The notes beneath the pieces were generated by a model. That model saw nothing but the letters and a program-made list of their open reading frames with translations. It did no database searches and was not told the DNA's origin. DNA of 64,000 nucleotides, from NCBI RefSeq assembly GCF_025370935.1, contig NC_133478.1, forward strand, positions 1,810,521 through 1,874,520. Direction: 5' to 3'. This DNA is from Choristoneura fumiferana (taxonomy: Eukaryota; Arthropoda; Insecta; Lepidoptera; Tortricidae). This document shows, one piece after another, positions 1 through 10,396 of this stretch; position 1 is the stretch's first letter, and each line of letters begins with the position of its first letter. The position numbers and the translations under genes were made by a program.

Positions 1-192
1 TGAGTTTTTGTTCCCTGTTGCTTCTGGCGTACCCATTTAAGGTCTAAATAAAAGCAAAATATTATAAGACTATTTTTTTATTAATGTGCCTGGGTTGGTT
101 ACATCTGGAACGTCACAATCACAATGACACTAGTGACAGTGACGTTCGGCCATCTTTGGTTACTTTTTTGGAATCTAAATACGGCGTTGAGT

Positions 193-460
193 ATCGTGGT
201 TTGATCTACCGCCTCTCAAGCAGAGGATCGTGTTCAAACCCCGGCTCGCACCTCTGAGTTTTTCGAAATTTTCCACCAGCTTTACGTTGAAGGAAAACAT
301 CGCGAGCAAACCTGCACACATCTGCGAAGCAGTTCTGTAGTGTGTATGAAGTTCTCAATCCGCACTGGGCCCGCGTGGGAACTACGGCCCAGGCCCTCTC
401 ATTCTGATAGGAGGGCCTGTGCCCAGCAGTGGGACGTATACAGACTTGGATGATGTTTTT
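193..460 (+). mobile_element. tRNA-derived SINE, family B
   Basis: The element starts with a degenerate tRNA-like head (CGCCTCTCAAGCAGAGG, then a TTCAAACCCC B-box-like motif). It continues with CGCGAGCAAACCTGCAC and CCGCACTGGGCCCGCGTGGG and ends GCCCAGCAGTGGGACGTATA plus a GATG remnant. The same order occurs at 31242-31532, 11355-11555 and elsewhere in this window. Confidence 0.85.
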
Positions 461-690
461 TTTTTATTGGACTGGATGGCAAACGAGCAAGTGGGTCTCC
501 TGATGGTGAGAGATTACCACCGCCCATAGACACCTGCAACACCAAGGGGATTGCAAATGCGTTGCCAACCTAGAGGTCTAAGATGGGATACCTCAAGTGC
601 CAGTAATTTCACCGGCTGTCTTACTCTCCACGCCGAAACACAACAGTGCAAGCAGTGCTGCTTCACGGCAGGTTTAGCGAGCAAGATGAT
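458..690 (+). mobile_element. SINE-like repeat, family C
   Basis: Starts with a T run and GGATGGCAAACGAGCAAGTG, then ATTACCACCGCCCATAGAC, GTTGCCAACCTAGAGG and CTCCACGCCGAAACACAAC, ending near GCGAGCAAGATGATGATG. Other copies are at 6437-6545, 31985-32072, 32435-32690 and 35930-36062 (reverse). It abuts the family B SINE. Confidence 0.82.
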
Positions 691-699
691 GATGATGAT

Positions 700-1200
700 A
701 GTTGGGAAATTATGTATAATGTTGGTGTATCTAGCAAAAATATATCTAAAATTATTATTGTGGACATGATAATAATTTCAATTAATTTAGTGTTTTTTAA
801 TTATTATTTTTTGTAATATAATGTGACAATGTAATTTATTTATTAATCAATTTTGTTTCTATGATGTGTATTTTTTTTCTCTTTTCTTTTTGTATTTTCT
901 ATGAGTCATGTTACTTGAAATAAATGAATATTATTATTTATTATTATACCGAGCAATACACACTACTATAGGAAACGAAGTGACAGAGCACTGGCTATAT
1001 TTTTCCCGTGAAAGATGAACAAAGTTTCTATTAAGAGTCCTAACAACTAACAACATCAAACGTATCTACTTCCAGGCAAACTCATCGCAAACTTTAAAAC
1101 CGAAGATCAAATGACAAAAGACTTGTTAAATCTTTAGCGTCCTTTAACATTTAATACTCGAACGTTTCACTTTAGACTTAACTAACGTAGTATAAAATTG
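700..1200. other. AT-rich sequence without recognisable feature
   Basis: Low-complexity AT-rich DNA, including a TTATTATTTATTATTATA run near 940-955. No coding signal is seen. Confidence 0.6.
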
Positions 1201-1204
1201 AATG

Positions 1205-1450
1205 GTAGCTATCAATATTTATAACTAGCTTTTGCCGCTCGCGCAGAATTAGTATGTACCTCGTTTAAAACTTGTTTGATCCCACTGGAACCATACGTTA
1301 TTTCGCGGTAAAAAGTAGCATACCTATACCTATATTCAGGGTTTACCTTTATGCCAAATTTCATGCAAATCCGTACAGTAGTTTTTGCGTGAAAGAGTAA
1401 CAAACGTCCAAACATCCATCCATACAAACTTTCGCGTTGATAATAATTAG
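1205..1450 (-). repeat. Copy of the 'TTTACCCGCGGCTTCGCACG' dispersed repeat, degenerate
   Basis: On the minus strand it carries the end of this repeat: AAATTTGGCATAAAGG-like and GTTACTCTTTCACGC-like phrases and an ACTTTCGCG-like terminus. Better copies are at 18346-18728 and 41586-42392. Confidence 0.55.
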
Positions 1451-1514
1451 TAAGAAGTAAGCATAAGTAGATAAATATTGAGTAATATGTAAGCATTTAT
1501 TATTTGTTTAACGA

Positions 1515-1668
1515 CAATACAAACTGAGACATGGATGCACAGAAAAACCAATAAAAGAGACCAGCGCTGGGAATCGAACCCAGGTCCTCAGCAATCCGTG
1601 CCGCGTGCTATAACCCCTACACCACCGCTGGTTTTTCTGTGCATCCATGTCTCAGTTTGTATTTTCGA
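1515..1668. mobile_element. Small foldback element with a tRNA-like core
   Basis: Terminal inverted repeats of about 36 bp (CAGAAAAACCA side near 1540-1550; TGGTTTTTCTGTGCATCCAT at 1628) bound a tRNA-like sequence on the minus strand. The core has acceptor-like ends CCAGCG(C/G)TGG, an A-box-like TGGTGTAGGGG and a B box GGTTCGATTCC. The same terminal repeats and core type occur in the large foldback at 48397-48909. Confidence 0.75.
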
Positions 1669-1873
1669 TATGGTTTCACGGGATACCCGTAAAAGTAACA
1701 AATTTGGAGTTGAAATAAAAAAAAAACAAAAAACCAATCATTATTTGTTTAAATATATCGTTAGGTAATTTCTATAGTTTGACACCCCGAGTCGTTACTT
1801 TTATGTCTTGAAAAAATACGTAGATATAGACTCCAATGAGATAGGTTAGATGATCTGTACCACTACCATGAGT

Positions 1874-2215
1874 TTACAGTGACCGTACTCGATAGCGACG
1901 GCGTAAATTATTTGTAGAGGCGCTGTACAATTCTCCATACGGGGGGGGGGGCGCACGAGCAGCAGCAGGTCGTCGCGGGCGCAGCTCGTGGAGCAGACAT
2001 ACAGGATTTAATACATGGATGTAGATAAAATATTGTATGCAACTGTACGTAATTAGGATTTGGTAGATGGGTGCCTCGAACACATTTTTCATCGGTTTAG
2101 ACCTTAAAACACTCATGTGACCCTATTAAACTCGGCTACGCCTCGTTTCATGAAACCACGCTCGTGTTCTAAGGACCCCTATTACGATACAGTTGCATAA
2201 ATAACTATTTCAATA
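1874..2215 (-). repeat. Dispersed repeat, 'AGGGGTCCTTA' family
   Basis: Shares ordered phrases with 16848-17100 in the opposite orientation: the GTATCGTAATAGGGGTCC equivalent, GGGTCACATGAGTGTTTTA, ACGTACAGTTGCATACA and a GC-rich patch around GACGACCTGCTGCTG. It carries a run of about 12 G at 1940-1951. Confidence 0.65.
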
Positions 2216-2501
2216 CCGCACCAGCCAGCGTAGACCCTTAGTTGTGTCATACTTCCTAGCGGTGACATGGTGTATATTTCAAAATCACATCAAAAAATTT
2301 ACGAACAATGTACTAAATTGTACGCTAATTCAAAAAAATGTACTACACATAGTTACGAGATAACAATGATCAATCTTTCACCGCCAGGAAGCATACTTCC
2401 TGGCGGGCGATATTTATTTCACTATGCAGCAGTCCCTTTCAGACATTTGGTGGCTGTAAGCGCCTGAAGGATGCTTTGACTTTGAGCTTTTATTGACGCA
2501 G

Positions 2502-2689
2502 GCGATCCGCCAGCGCGCTAAGAAACAGCGCTCCGCGAAGACGACGACGTCGGGCATAGCGTCGGCGGCGTCGAGCGGCACCGCTGCGGTGGTGATCGAG
2601 AACGTTGCGCAGACGCAGCGGCTGCAGGATGAGAAGCCGACGAATACTGCCTCCGCCTCTGGCAGCAACGAGGACGAGGAGGACGACAA
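2502..2689 (+). CDS. Dop2R: Dop2R exon: start of intracellular loop 3
   Basis: This exon encodes 62 complete codons plus two bases, beginning AIRQRAKKQR, the basic region just inside the membrane after TM5 of D2-like dopamine receptors. The middle (VIENVAQTQRL) and the acidic end (TNTASASGSNEDEEDD) resemble insect Dop2R loop 3 as I remember it. The acceptor is the AG at 2500-2501. The donor is GTAAGT at 2690, so the exon starts in phase 0 and ends two bases into a Lys codon. It is GC-rich compared with its AT-rich flanks. Loop 3 couples the receptor to Gi/o proteins and carries regulatory sites. The upstream TM5 exon is not to the left in this window. The only one with a matching phase ends at 57097, to the right, which suggests a scaffold order error. 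The family call is secure; single gene versus paralogue is not. Confidence 0.93.
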
Positions 2690-2869
2690 GTAAGTATAAA
2701 ATCTATTTTTATTCCTTAATTTTATTCACATATGAATAAGTTACATATGTCGCATATATATATAGCATAATGCTGAGTCAGCGACCGTTTCACTTGTGTC
2801 CCCCCCCCCCCACACAAGATCGTGTATTTTCATTTTTGTTTTTTTTTTGGGTTTGCTGTTTAGTGTTAT

Positions 2870-2948
2870 TGTTTTTTTTTATTTTGTTGTATTCGTGTGT
2901 AAAGACACAAAGGTGAACGTGAATAAACGTCTTCTTTCTTTCTTTATG
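2870..2948 (+). mobile_element. LINE 3' tail with (TTTC)n
   Basis: Ends in AATAAACGTCTTCTTTC followed by CTTTC units. The same architecture, AATAAA/AATAAATG followed by a TTTC-rich microsatellite, appears at 28985-29112, 57430-57495 and 59790-59895, consistent with a LINE 3' end truncated at the 5' side. Confidence 0.5.
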
Positions 2949-3366
2949 TGTCATTATGACAGAACAACAACAGGGTGAATGTTTGAGCGTTTTGACCGCT
3001 GAGTTAACCCATTCAGTTTGTGTGTTTTTGGCACCATAGCAACTCATTTCCCATCTAATTAGGGAGTTGGGTAAAAAAAATCCACTAGTGCTAACCCGCA
3101 GCTTCGCACATGTATATTATAAGATCCAGTAGTTGAATTGAGTTTCCGGGAAATGATAAAATATTCAGGGGAATTCCCATACATTCGAGATTTTACACGG
3201 ATCCGTCCACTAACTGGACAATGTGTCCTACTTCTGGGCAAAGGGCTCCCTTTTCCGCCGCCACTCTTCCCTAGCCAAGAGGTCAATTAGTTTCTTCACG
3301 GATCCAGTTTTTATAACCTAACCAACATAAAGTTGGAAACGTTTTAAACTTTCGTGATTCTCACTC

Positions 3367-3527
3367 ATAGTCAAAATACCAAAAACGGGACTTATCACGC
3401 TATTTTTACGCTATTTTCTTTGAGTCTACTCGTGACCACGGCAACTGTAACGTTGCCGAAACGTCGAGGTAAATATTACTCGTGTAAAAATAGCGTGATA
3501 AGTCCCGTATATGGTATTTTGACTATA
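3367..3527. mobile_element. Foldback element
   Basis: ATAGTCAAAATACC and CGGGACTTATCACGCTATTT (3367-3410) return as inverse complements at 3481-3527, giving arms of about 44 bp around a core of about 70 bp. No coding potential is seen. Confidence 0.8.
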
Positions 3528-3529
3528 AA

Positions 3530-3750
3530 GTTGGAAAACCCCCGACTTTGTCACTTCAAAGATCAATATCTCAAAAAGAGCTGAACCGATTTTGATGAAA
3601 CGTGTCTAAGAGCCATCGCTAGAAAGCTTTGCTTAAAAAACCGCATTCAAATCGGTCCACCTGTTTAAGAGCTAAGGTCCCACAGACAGACCGACAGAAA
3701 CACATAGCGGACAAACTTATAACACCCCTCTTTTTGCGTCGGGGATTAAA
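3530..3750 (+). repeat. Dispersed repeat, 'GAACCGATTTTGATGAAAC' family
   Basis: Ordered phrases (GGAAAACCCCCGACTTTGT, CTGAACCGATTTTGATG, AGAGCCATCGCTAGAAA, ACAGACAGACCGACAG, AACACCCCTCTTTTTGCG) recur at 34425-34625 (-), 51150-51375 (-) and 55205-55420 (+). Confidence 0.7.
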
Positions 3751-4196
3751 AATAAAATTGTCATCGCGGTCCGGTCGTCCGTTGTCGAATTGACGGCAAC
3801 TAAGACAATTAAAGCGCGGGATATATTTTATTAAACTACGTTTCAGTAATACAATACAAGTTACCAGCATATTCCCTATTTTTTTATAAAGTTTGGGTAA
3901 CGCTGCTCTAGACGAAGCAATAAAACATTCTCAACACCGAGCAGTGAAGCGACATTAATTTATCATTTTATTTAACCTGCAGAGAAAGTTCCAACAATAT
4001 TCTGTCATAGAACTTTTCTGCGCTTTGATAACGCTCTAGAGCCCGCTGAGTCGCGCTCACTCGCTCGGAAATTATTAAAAGCATAAGTTAGATAAAAAGC
4101 CTTTATTTGTACTCTAAAATCGTAACAAATAAATAGAAATAGTTTAACCCTTAATAAGGTAGAGGCGATTTGGCGACCACATGCATTGATTTGGAA

Positions 4197-4609
4197 ATGA
4201 GGGCTATCGTTTTTTGTCTCACTAGATGGCGCACTGTTGCGTGAGGTTTTTAAGTATGGCTTTCAAAGTCTGTTATAACGGGCGTGAAAACAAAGTTTAG
4301 ATTAAAATCATATTTAAAACCGTACCATAAAAATATCGAGCAACCACAGTGTTGCGTAGTCCCGTTTGTTCGGAAAAAAAGGGAGGACAAAAGTTTCCGA
4401 AAGAAAAAACTGTATCAAAACACAGACATTCATTGCCCCGGAATACATATTTGCCATAATTAATTTGAGATATTGCAAAATATTCACAAAATTATTCTAA
4501 TTATAAATAAACCCGCATAGCTCACCCAAAAACTATGAGATTTGACATTTCGGAGACCTCACGCTACACTAGCGCCTTTAGCGGCGAATTCATACGCGAT
4601 AGCCCTCAT
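4197..4609 (-). mobile_element. MITE of about 0.41 kb with ATGAGGGCTATCG termini
   Basis: Both ends are ATGAGGGCTATCG in inverted orientation. The interior has no long reading frame. A second copy in the opposite orientation lies at 63336-63764 and matches along the whole length (TCACTAGATGGCGCACTGT, AAGTTTCCGAAA, GGGTGAGCTA-type phrases). The family looks like a non-autonomous DNA transposon. Confidence 0.85.
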
Positions 4610-4980
4610 CCAACCTATTGTTTTAGTAATAAGTTAGAATATTCATTGTAATTTTTGGAAATACTACTACTTTTAAAAATATCCTTTGCCAGGTATGTAT
4701 TCAATAGCTGCTTTTGATTCTGCGGTAGTATCCTCCAATAATGGGGCCTTATTAAGGGTTAAAAAACCACTTTACACTCCAAAACTCGAAATTCTCATAG
4801 GAATTTTATGGAGTCGTGTTAACTGCATATACAATTAGTAAATAATTTTATAAGGAAGTAAATATAGTCGGTTTTTTTTTTCAATAAAACATAAGAGTAA
4901 GTATACGAAATGTATTTATTAGGAGCCTTACTAACTACTTTTAAATGTGGTTGTTACCATAATTTTTTTGTTAAAAATTG

Positions 4981-5258
4981 CATTTTTAATGCAAGCTTTT
5001 TTGTTGACTGTACTTGCATTGTCGTCCAAGCTATATCTCCGTAGCAAATTTCAAGTCGATGCCATTAACCGTTGAGGAGTTCCGTTCTGCGGAGACAATC
5101 CTGGCTGGTCTACCAGGATTTCACCACCAAATTATTGTATTGTCACCAGATTTACATAAGTATGCCAAATTTCAAGTCAATCGGATCACTTGAAGTAGGT
5201 CAAATTTAGCTTCCAAAATTTGACACAAACAAATAAATAAACAGGGCAAGCTAAAGAA
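4981..5258 (+). repeat. Dispersed repeat, 'CGATGCCATTAACCGTTG' family
   Basis: The phrases TTGACTGTACTTGCATTGTC, TTTCAAGTCGATGCCATTAA, GGAGTTCCGTTCTGCGGAGA and ACATAAGTATGCCAAATTTC recur at 8440-8612 (+), 11905-12155 (-) and 57990-58225 (+). Confidence 0.7.
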
Positions 5259-5513
5259 AAGCATGTAAAAATACACGCTGTGTGACGCGGTTCGAATATA
5301 TTTTTGTCCCTTTCAAGCAGCTTCGACAGAACGGAGATGGGCGTGTACGCAGACGAACTGGCAACCACGAGATCCGCCCGATTCATGCTGGCTGCAGTCG
5401 TCGAGGAAACTGGCCTGTAGGTATATCTTGGCTCTCATTATTATAATATACTTATCTTTACTAGCACAATTTTCAAATAACCCAACCAACATGGAAAAAT
5501 GCAAAACCTCAAT

Positions 5514-6152
5514 TTTTAGGGTTCCGGAGTCAAAATGGCAAAAACGGAACCCTTATAGTTTCGCCATGTCTGTCTGTCTGTCCGTCCGCGGCTTTTCTCA
5601 GGGACTATCAATGCTAGAAAGCTGTAATTTTGCACGGATATATAAGTAAACTATGCCGACAAAACGGTACAATTAAAAATTAAAAAAAAAATTTTTTTTG
5701 GGTACTCCCCCCATAGACGTAAAGTGGGGGTGATTTTTTTTCTCATCCAACCCTATAGTGTGGGGTATCGTTGGATAGGTATTTTAAATTAGGGGGTTGC
5801 TAAGACGATTTTTCGATTCAGTGATTTGTTTGCGAAATATTCAATTTTAAAGTGAAAATTGTCATAAAAATCGAGCGTCCCCCCCCTCTAAAATCTAAAC
5901 TGGTGGGTGGAATTTGAAAAAAACCAGGATAAAGTAAGTTTATCAAACTTTCAAGGAAAAACTATAACGGCCTAGTTTGCTTGAGAATTATTAGTAGTTT
6001 ATGAGTAAATAGCAGCCTTAGTTATAAAATATACCTAAACTTGGAAGATTCCGTATAAAATACGAAATCCTTAGAAAAATATTACTTAATTTTTTCATAA
6101 TGGCTACGGAACCCTATTTTGGGCGTGTCCGACATGCTCTTGGCCGGTTTTT
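5514..6152 (+). repeat. Full-length 'ACGGAACCC' dispersed repeat
   Basis: Begins TTTAGGGTTCCGGAGTC and AAAACGGAACCCTTATAG, runs through TGTCTGTCTGTCTGTCCGTCCG, GCTAGAAAGCTGTAATTTTG and CATCCAACCCTATAGTGTGG, and ends GACATGCTCTTGGCCGGTTT. Comparable copies are at 46733-47347 (+), 40590-41230 (-), 17729-18274 (-) and 56108-56569 (+). It is non-coding. Confidence 0.8.
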
Positions 6153-6436
6153 ATCAAATATAGCTCTAAGAACCATCGCAAGAAAACTCACATTTACGTG
6201 AAAAAAACCTCATTGAAATCCGTCCATCCGTTTGAGAGCTACGTTGTCACAGATATACATTGGCGTCAAACAAATAACACCCTTTTTGCGTTAAGGGTTA
6301 AAAAAGGTCTCTAATCAAAGGCACTAACCTCGCGAAGCCGGGGCTCGCTGCTTCGCAGGATTGTCAGGTTTCCTCACGGTATATATTTTCCTTCACCGTC
6401 AAGCTCGTGGTTAATTTTAAATGCAAATTGCACATG

Positions 6437-6545
6437 TTTTTTTTTATTCGACTGGATGGCAAACGAGCATGTGGGTCTTCTGATGGTAAGAGATCACCAC
6501 CGCCCATAAACATCTGCAACACCAGGGGTATTGCAGGGGTATTGG
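6437..6545 (+). mobile_element. SINE-like repeat, family C, truncated
   Basis: TTATTCGACTGGATGGCAAA, then GATCACCACCGCCCATAAAC and GCAACACCAGGGGTATTGCA; it stops where a reversed family B head begins at about 6550. Confidence 0.75.
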
Positions 6546-6549
6546 GGAA

Positions 6550-6645
6550 TTTTCAAAAACTCAGTGGTGCGAGCCGGTGTTTGAACCACGTTTGCTTGAG
6601 AGGCCGTAGGTCAAACCTCTAGGCTACCACGGCCCGTCATACAGT
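6550..6645 (-). mobile_element. Head of tRNA-derived SINE family B, reversed
   Basis: On the minus strand it reads GCCGTGGTAGCCTAGAGGTT, CGGCCTCTCAAGCAAACGTG, then a TTCAAACACCGGCTCGCACC B-box region. It is directly joined to a family C fragment on its left, indicating insertion or recombination. Confidence 0.7.
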
Positions 6646-6739
6646 TTGCGATAATTTAGCGGCAGACGAAGAATAATCCAAGAATAGAGTTGGAATAGTC
6701 CAAGATGTTATCATAATTAACTGCCCTGCTAACTATAGA

Positions 6740-7010
6740 CCCCACGGTTAAACCAGATGGTTTCAGTCTAGCACGCAAGCTCTGGTGCCGCTTAAACAGA
6801 CTGAGAACAGGACACGGACGCTGTCACTACTTTCGACACAAGTGGGGTTGGCGGGACTCGGCCCTCTGCGAATGCGGCGAGGAGGCTCAAACTATGGAGC
6901 ACATTGTACAGCGCTGCCCTCTACACTCATACTTGGGCTCTCCTGGAGATCTGTACAATCTGAAACCTGACACAATCTCGGGGCTTGGGACCCTGAATGT
7001 GGATTTATAG
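6740..7010 (+). pseudogene. C-terminal fragment of a non-LTR retrotransposon ORF2
   Basis: An uninterrupted frame reads PDGFSLARKLWCRLNRLRTG, then CHYFRHKWGWRDSALCECGE and AQTMEHIVQRCP, stopping at TAG 7008-7010. The C-x-C...H...C pattern with QTMEHI is typical of the zinc-knuckle-like C-terminus of insect LINE reverse transcriptase proteins (CR1/Jockey-type; the exact clade is not assigned). The polymerase domain itself is absent, so this is a 5'-truncated copy. It is unrelated to the receptor gene that surrounds it. Confidence 0.85.
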
Positions 7011-7498
7011 ATAGTTTGTAGTTTCTTTCTTTAGAGTACCTAATTGTTTAATGTTTTACGCCATACGATTAAATAAACGAGTCGATTTTAGTTGATCAAG
7101 AAAAATAGATACGAATTGCGTTGTCACGGTCGCATCGATTATCGGACCGGACGGGCTTTTCTTCAAATTGGCGTCAAACAATGTCGTGCGAACATGACAA
7201 TGTACCCGCGAAATTAGAAATGTTTTAATTGACGAACTGAGACTTATTTTTCCAACAAAATATAAAACGAAACACGCAGATTTTGGGTGACGGCTTGGAT
7301 CTAAAGAAGGAATCAATTAGGAGCCTCACAAACGCTTCTAAGAGAACTAGCAAACGAAGACATTGCTGGATATCGTAGCAAACAATACTGCTACCACAGA
7401 TAAAAATCGTTTTTAACTTTGAACGGATCGTTCTCACGTTCGCCAAGTTGTTGCTTGCTCGGTGAGAGGGAATCAACTTTTTGTTGAAAACATGTTCT

Positions 7499-7870
7499 CA
7501 TTAGCGATTGTATGTATGTATGTATGTAAATACTTTATTGTCCATAAAACACAAAATAATACAAAAAGAAAACAACGAAACCTATGGATCCCACTGAAAA
7601 ACAGCGCCAGTTGCCGCAACATTATGCTGAGTGGGCCCCAATTTATACTAATTCGATGTTTTTTTTGTTATTATTTCTTCCTAACGTGTTTTTTTTTGTG
7701 TATCGAATATGTGTAAATAAATGTCTCTCTCTCTTTCTCTCTCTCAAAACCAAAAGAGTACCTACAAAGGTGAACTTATCCCTAAAAGGGATCTTTTCAA
7801 GCTAACCTAAACTAGAAAGGAAAACTCAAAGATAGGCGAACAGTAATATATGCACAGTGCGAAGTAAGAA
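7499..7870 (-). mobile_element. LINE 3' tail interrupted by a second LINE 3' tail
   Basis: The outer element on the minus strand ends in ACAATAAAGTATTTAC plus (CATA)n (7505-7535 on the + strand) and has the AAAAGATCCCTTTTAGGGAT block at 7780-7800. Copies at 33995-34130 and 35583-35760 lack the interruption. Positions about 7581-7746 hold an inserted + strand tail: TTATGCTGAGTGGGCC, then GTAAATAAATGTCTCTCTC. Confidence 0.7.
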
Positions 7871-8070
7871 ATATATAGCATAAGTATACAAATAATCAAC
7901 AATTAGTATGACAAATTATATATTGTCATTCAATTCGTGAACCGATTTAAATTGATCAACTAAAATCGCCTCGTGAGAACCCCGCTTTACCTGCCAACTC
8001 CCGGCGAATAGACTGTAGGCTTTAGTGGCTGTTTCACCACCCATTGATTAATTTTATTTGACGGATAAAT

Positions 8071-8119
8071 GTGATGCCGTCTCCGTCTATTCGAATAAAA
8101 CAAACAAAGACGGCATCAC
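8071..8119 (+). promoter_or_regulatory. Hairpin just upstream of the loop-3 cassette exon
   Basis: GTGATGCCGTCT (8071-8082) is perfectly complementary to AGACGGCATCAC (8108-8119), giving a 12-bp stem and a 25-nt loop in the pre-mRNA. It ends 28 nt before the exon start at 8148, close to where the branch point would be. A related, less perfect hairpin at 53590-53641 shows that it is a mobile sequence rather than a unique element. An effect on splicing is inference. Confidence 0.5.
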
Positions 8120-8147
8120 AGGGGGAAAATGTTACATTTTTTTAAAG

Positions 8148-8318
8148 GATCATGGCAAACCTAGCGTCCCCTATCCCCATGATGGACCCAAACACCAACA
8201 ACGACTCTGGGTACGCGCCGTCCAATATAGATGGAGACACCAAGGATCACAGCCCCCCTGCCTCTCCTAAGGTCAAGAAGAAAGAGGAGAACGGGGCGCC
8301 TAAGAAGCCTGAGCTCAA
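8148..8318 (+). CDS. Dop2R: Dop2R exon: middle of intracellular loop 3, frame-neutral cassette candidate
   Basis: The exon is 171 bases, exactly 57 codons, and begins and ends at the same codon phase. It encodes a polar, low-complexity part of loop 3 with DPNTNNDSGYAPSNIDGD, which resembles the insect Dop2R loop-3 segment with DSGYA. A Pro/Lys-rich stretch ending PKKPEL follows. The acceptor is AAAG at 8144-8147; the donor is GTAAGA at 8319. The first base completes the Lys codon opened at 2688-2689, and the last two bases are completed by the first base of the exon at 12589. Skipping this exon would keep the reading frame, so it could make long and short loop-3 isoforms. A 12-bp-stem hairpin (8071-8119) ends 28 nt before it. 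There is no membrane segment. The exact acceptor is inferred from phase. Confidence 0.87.
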
Positions 8319-8439
8319 GTAAGAAATTAGAAATGTTATAAAGTCTGACAATTAGTCGATGTTTTTATTTCTAAAATAAATTTTTGGTAAATAATTTCAT
8401 TTTATTTTTTGCTTACTGTGTTTTTTTGACGATTTTACT

Positions 8440-8612
8440 AGCATTGTCACCCATACTACTTTTGTATACCAAATTTCGAGTCGATGAAATTAACCGTTGA
8501 AGAGTTCCGTCCTGCGGAGACGATCCTGGCCGGACTACCAGGATGTCACTATCACTATATATTGTCACGCAATTTACATAAGTATGACAAATCTCAAGTC
8601 AACCCGAACTAG
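8440..8612 (+). repeat. Dispersed repeat, 'CGATGCCATTAACCGTTG' family
   Basis: GAGTCGATGAAATTAACCGT, GAGTTCCGTCCTGCGGAGAC and CTGGCCGGACTACCAGGATG match the order seen at 4981-5258. Confidence 0.7.
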
Positions 8613-8756
8613 CCTATTGGAAGGAATAAAAACAATAATTAAAAATCAAAATACCCGACTGCCTTAAAAACGAAGAAAATAAGTCTTATAGACTTTTATA
8701 GTGGTCTAGAACTCTGTTAAATAGCTTAAAGTTCATATATAATGATATTATAACGG

Positions 8757-9120
8757 ATAACTCACGTCTTAAACCGAGTTTAGCTCGACATGTTTCGGGC
8801 TATTTCGTAGCCCTTCCTCTCAGGAGCACGCGACTCGGCGGCTGCCGCAACACGCACACGACGAGGCGAGTCGTACGAGCAGTACCCCTAGTGTAAGTTT
8901 TCGGTTACAAAATACGTATCGATCGCGTTCGCGTTAAAATCTCAATTTATATGGAAACACGAACAGCGCCTCTAGCGGAACGTTTGCGATGTTCGTGTTT
9001 CTATACAAATTGAGATTTTAACGCGAACGCGATCGAGACGTATTTTGTAACCGAAAAATTACACTAAGGGCACTGAGCGGTGGCGCGTAGTGTGCGTGTT
9101 GCGGCAGCCGCCGAGTCGCG
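8757..9120. mobile_element. Foldback element with nested palindrome
   Basis: The outer end ACTCACGTCTTAAACCGAGT is shared with the elements at 12872, 13798 and 22371. Inside, GCGACTCGGCGGCTGCCGCA (8829 on) pairs with its complement near 9095-9117. Further in, TTTTCGGTTACAAAATACGT (8898 on) and CGCGTTCGCGTTAAAATCTC pair with 9010-9056. The core is GCGCCTCTAGCGGAACG. Confidence 0.8.
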
Positions 9121-9527
9121 TATATTATGCCCCGTTTACATATGAAGCAGGATCCCTTGCGGGTGTTTACCCTGCACACTACATATACCTTGTGTTTCAT
9201 GTAGGTGTCTTTGAGTACTTTGCGTGACAAAACAAGTGCGGGCGATCTGACCTAAAAATCTGACTTGCCCCCCCACCCCTCCCTAGGCCAGAAGCTGGGT
9301 ACGCCCCTGCGCTTCACATTCCGTTTCTGACACGTTCCTATCTTACGGTTTTGGCATAATACAGTGTGGTGTAGTGGGTAGAGACCTTAAAATAATCCCT
9401 GATCATAAATATTTTATGGTCACGAACAACTGTGTGAGAGCGAAAATTGAATAAGGATATTTTGACTTTGCCTTTTGAGAAACCTGTCCTGCACGTTTGG
9501 TTGCGGATTAACAGATTTGTAGTTCAT

Positions 9528-9650
9528 TATGAGCCCAGCCTATATACGTCCCACTGTTGGATACAGACGTCCTCTCAGAATGAGAGGGCTTGGGTTGTAG
9601 TACCCACATGAGCTTAGTGCGGTTTGGGAACTTCGTACACATTTGTTCTG
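9528..9650 (-). mobile_element. 3' part of SINE family B, reversed
   Basis: GCCTATATACGTCCCACTGT, CTCTCAGAATGAGAGGGCTT and GTACCCACATGAGCTTAGTGC form the reverse of the family B 3' half. The head is missing. Confidence 0.7.
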
Positions 9651-10396
9651 TAGTTATAAATGAACTACATACATACAAACTAAAAGTGTGATTATTTTCG
9701 TAACGGTTGGCAACCCTAAATAGCATTAACCAATCCCATCAAAGTTCTCGATCGTTCTTCGGTTGAATTTGGGCATAAAGGCTGCTCCCAGCAGCTAGGG
9801 ACGCACATCGCAATAAATTTAGTGTCCGTCGAAGATTCGGTTTCGTTTTGGTTTCCGCGAGTTTCGGCGTAATACATCGATTACACGCTCCATTCTGGCG
9901 TCAAAAATGGATTGACGGATTAAATATTTTTATTATTAAATACATTTATTTATTTCCATTTCCATCAGTCCGTCAGTCCGTGAAGATTACACAATATTCT
10001 CTCGTCATTCTGACCAGAATGATGGACTGAACTGACGCTGGAATTAGCGTATAATCGAAGTCTTAAATTAGAGTTTCTGCTTAGTTCTGGGTCCGATAGA
10101 AAATCTGCCGAAATTAGGACTGAAATCGAAGCATGCTATTTAGGCTCTGGTACGGCGTTCTGGACCAATCGGCGTCGTAGAGAAACTCCACCAGCCGCGC
10201 ATCTGCTTATTTACATACATAGATAAACCACATAATCAGGCCAGGTACGGAACCCAATCCGCAGCTGTTCACAATTAAGCGGGACTCGAAGGAATAAAAT
10301 AAATTAACACACTTACATACTTTGTGTTCGTCAAGCGGCCATATAGAGGCCGGTGGAGAAGACGTGAAGACAGCGACCACAATGATGGGCCATCCA

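Noticed and set aside
2414..2689. 91-codon minus-strand frame rich in Ser
   Set aside because: Antisense shadow of the loop-3 exon 2502-2689.
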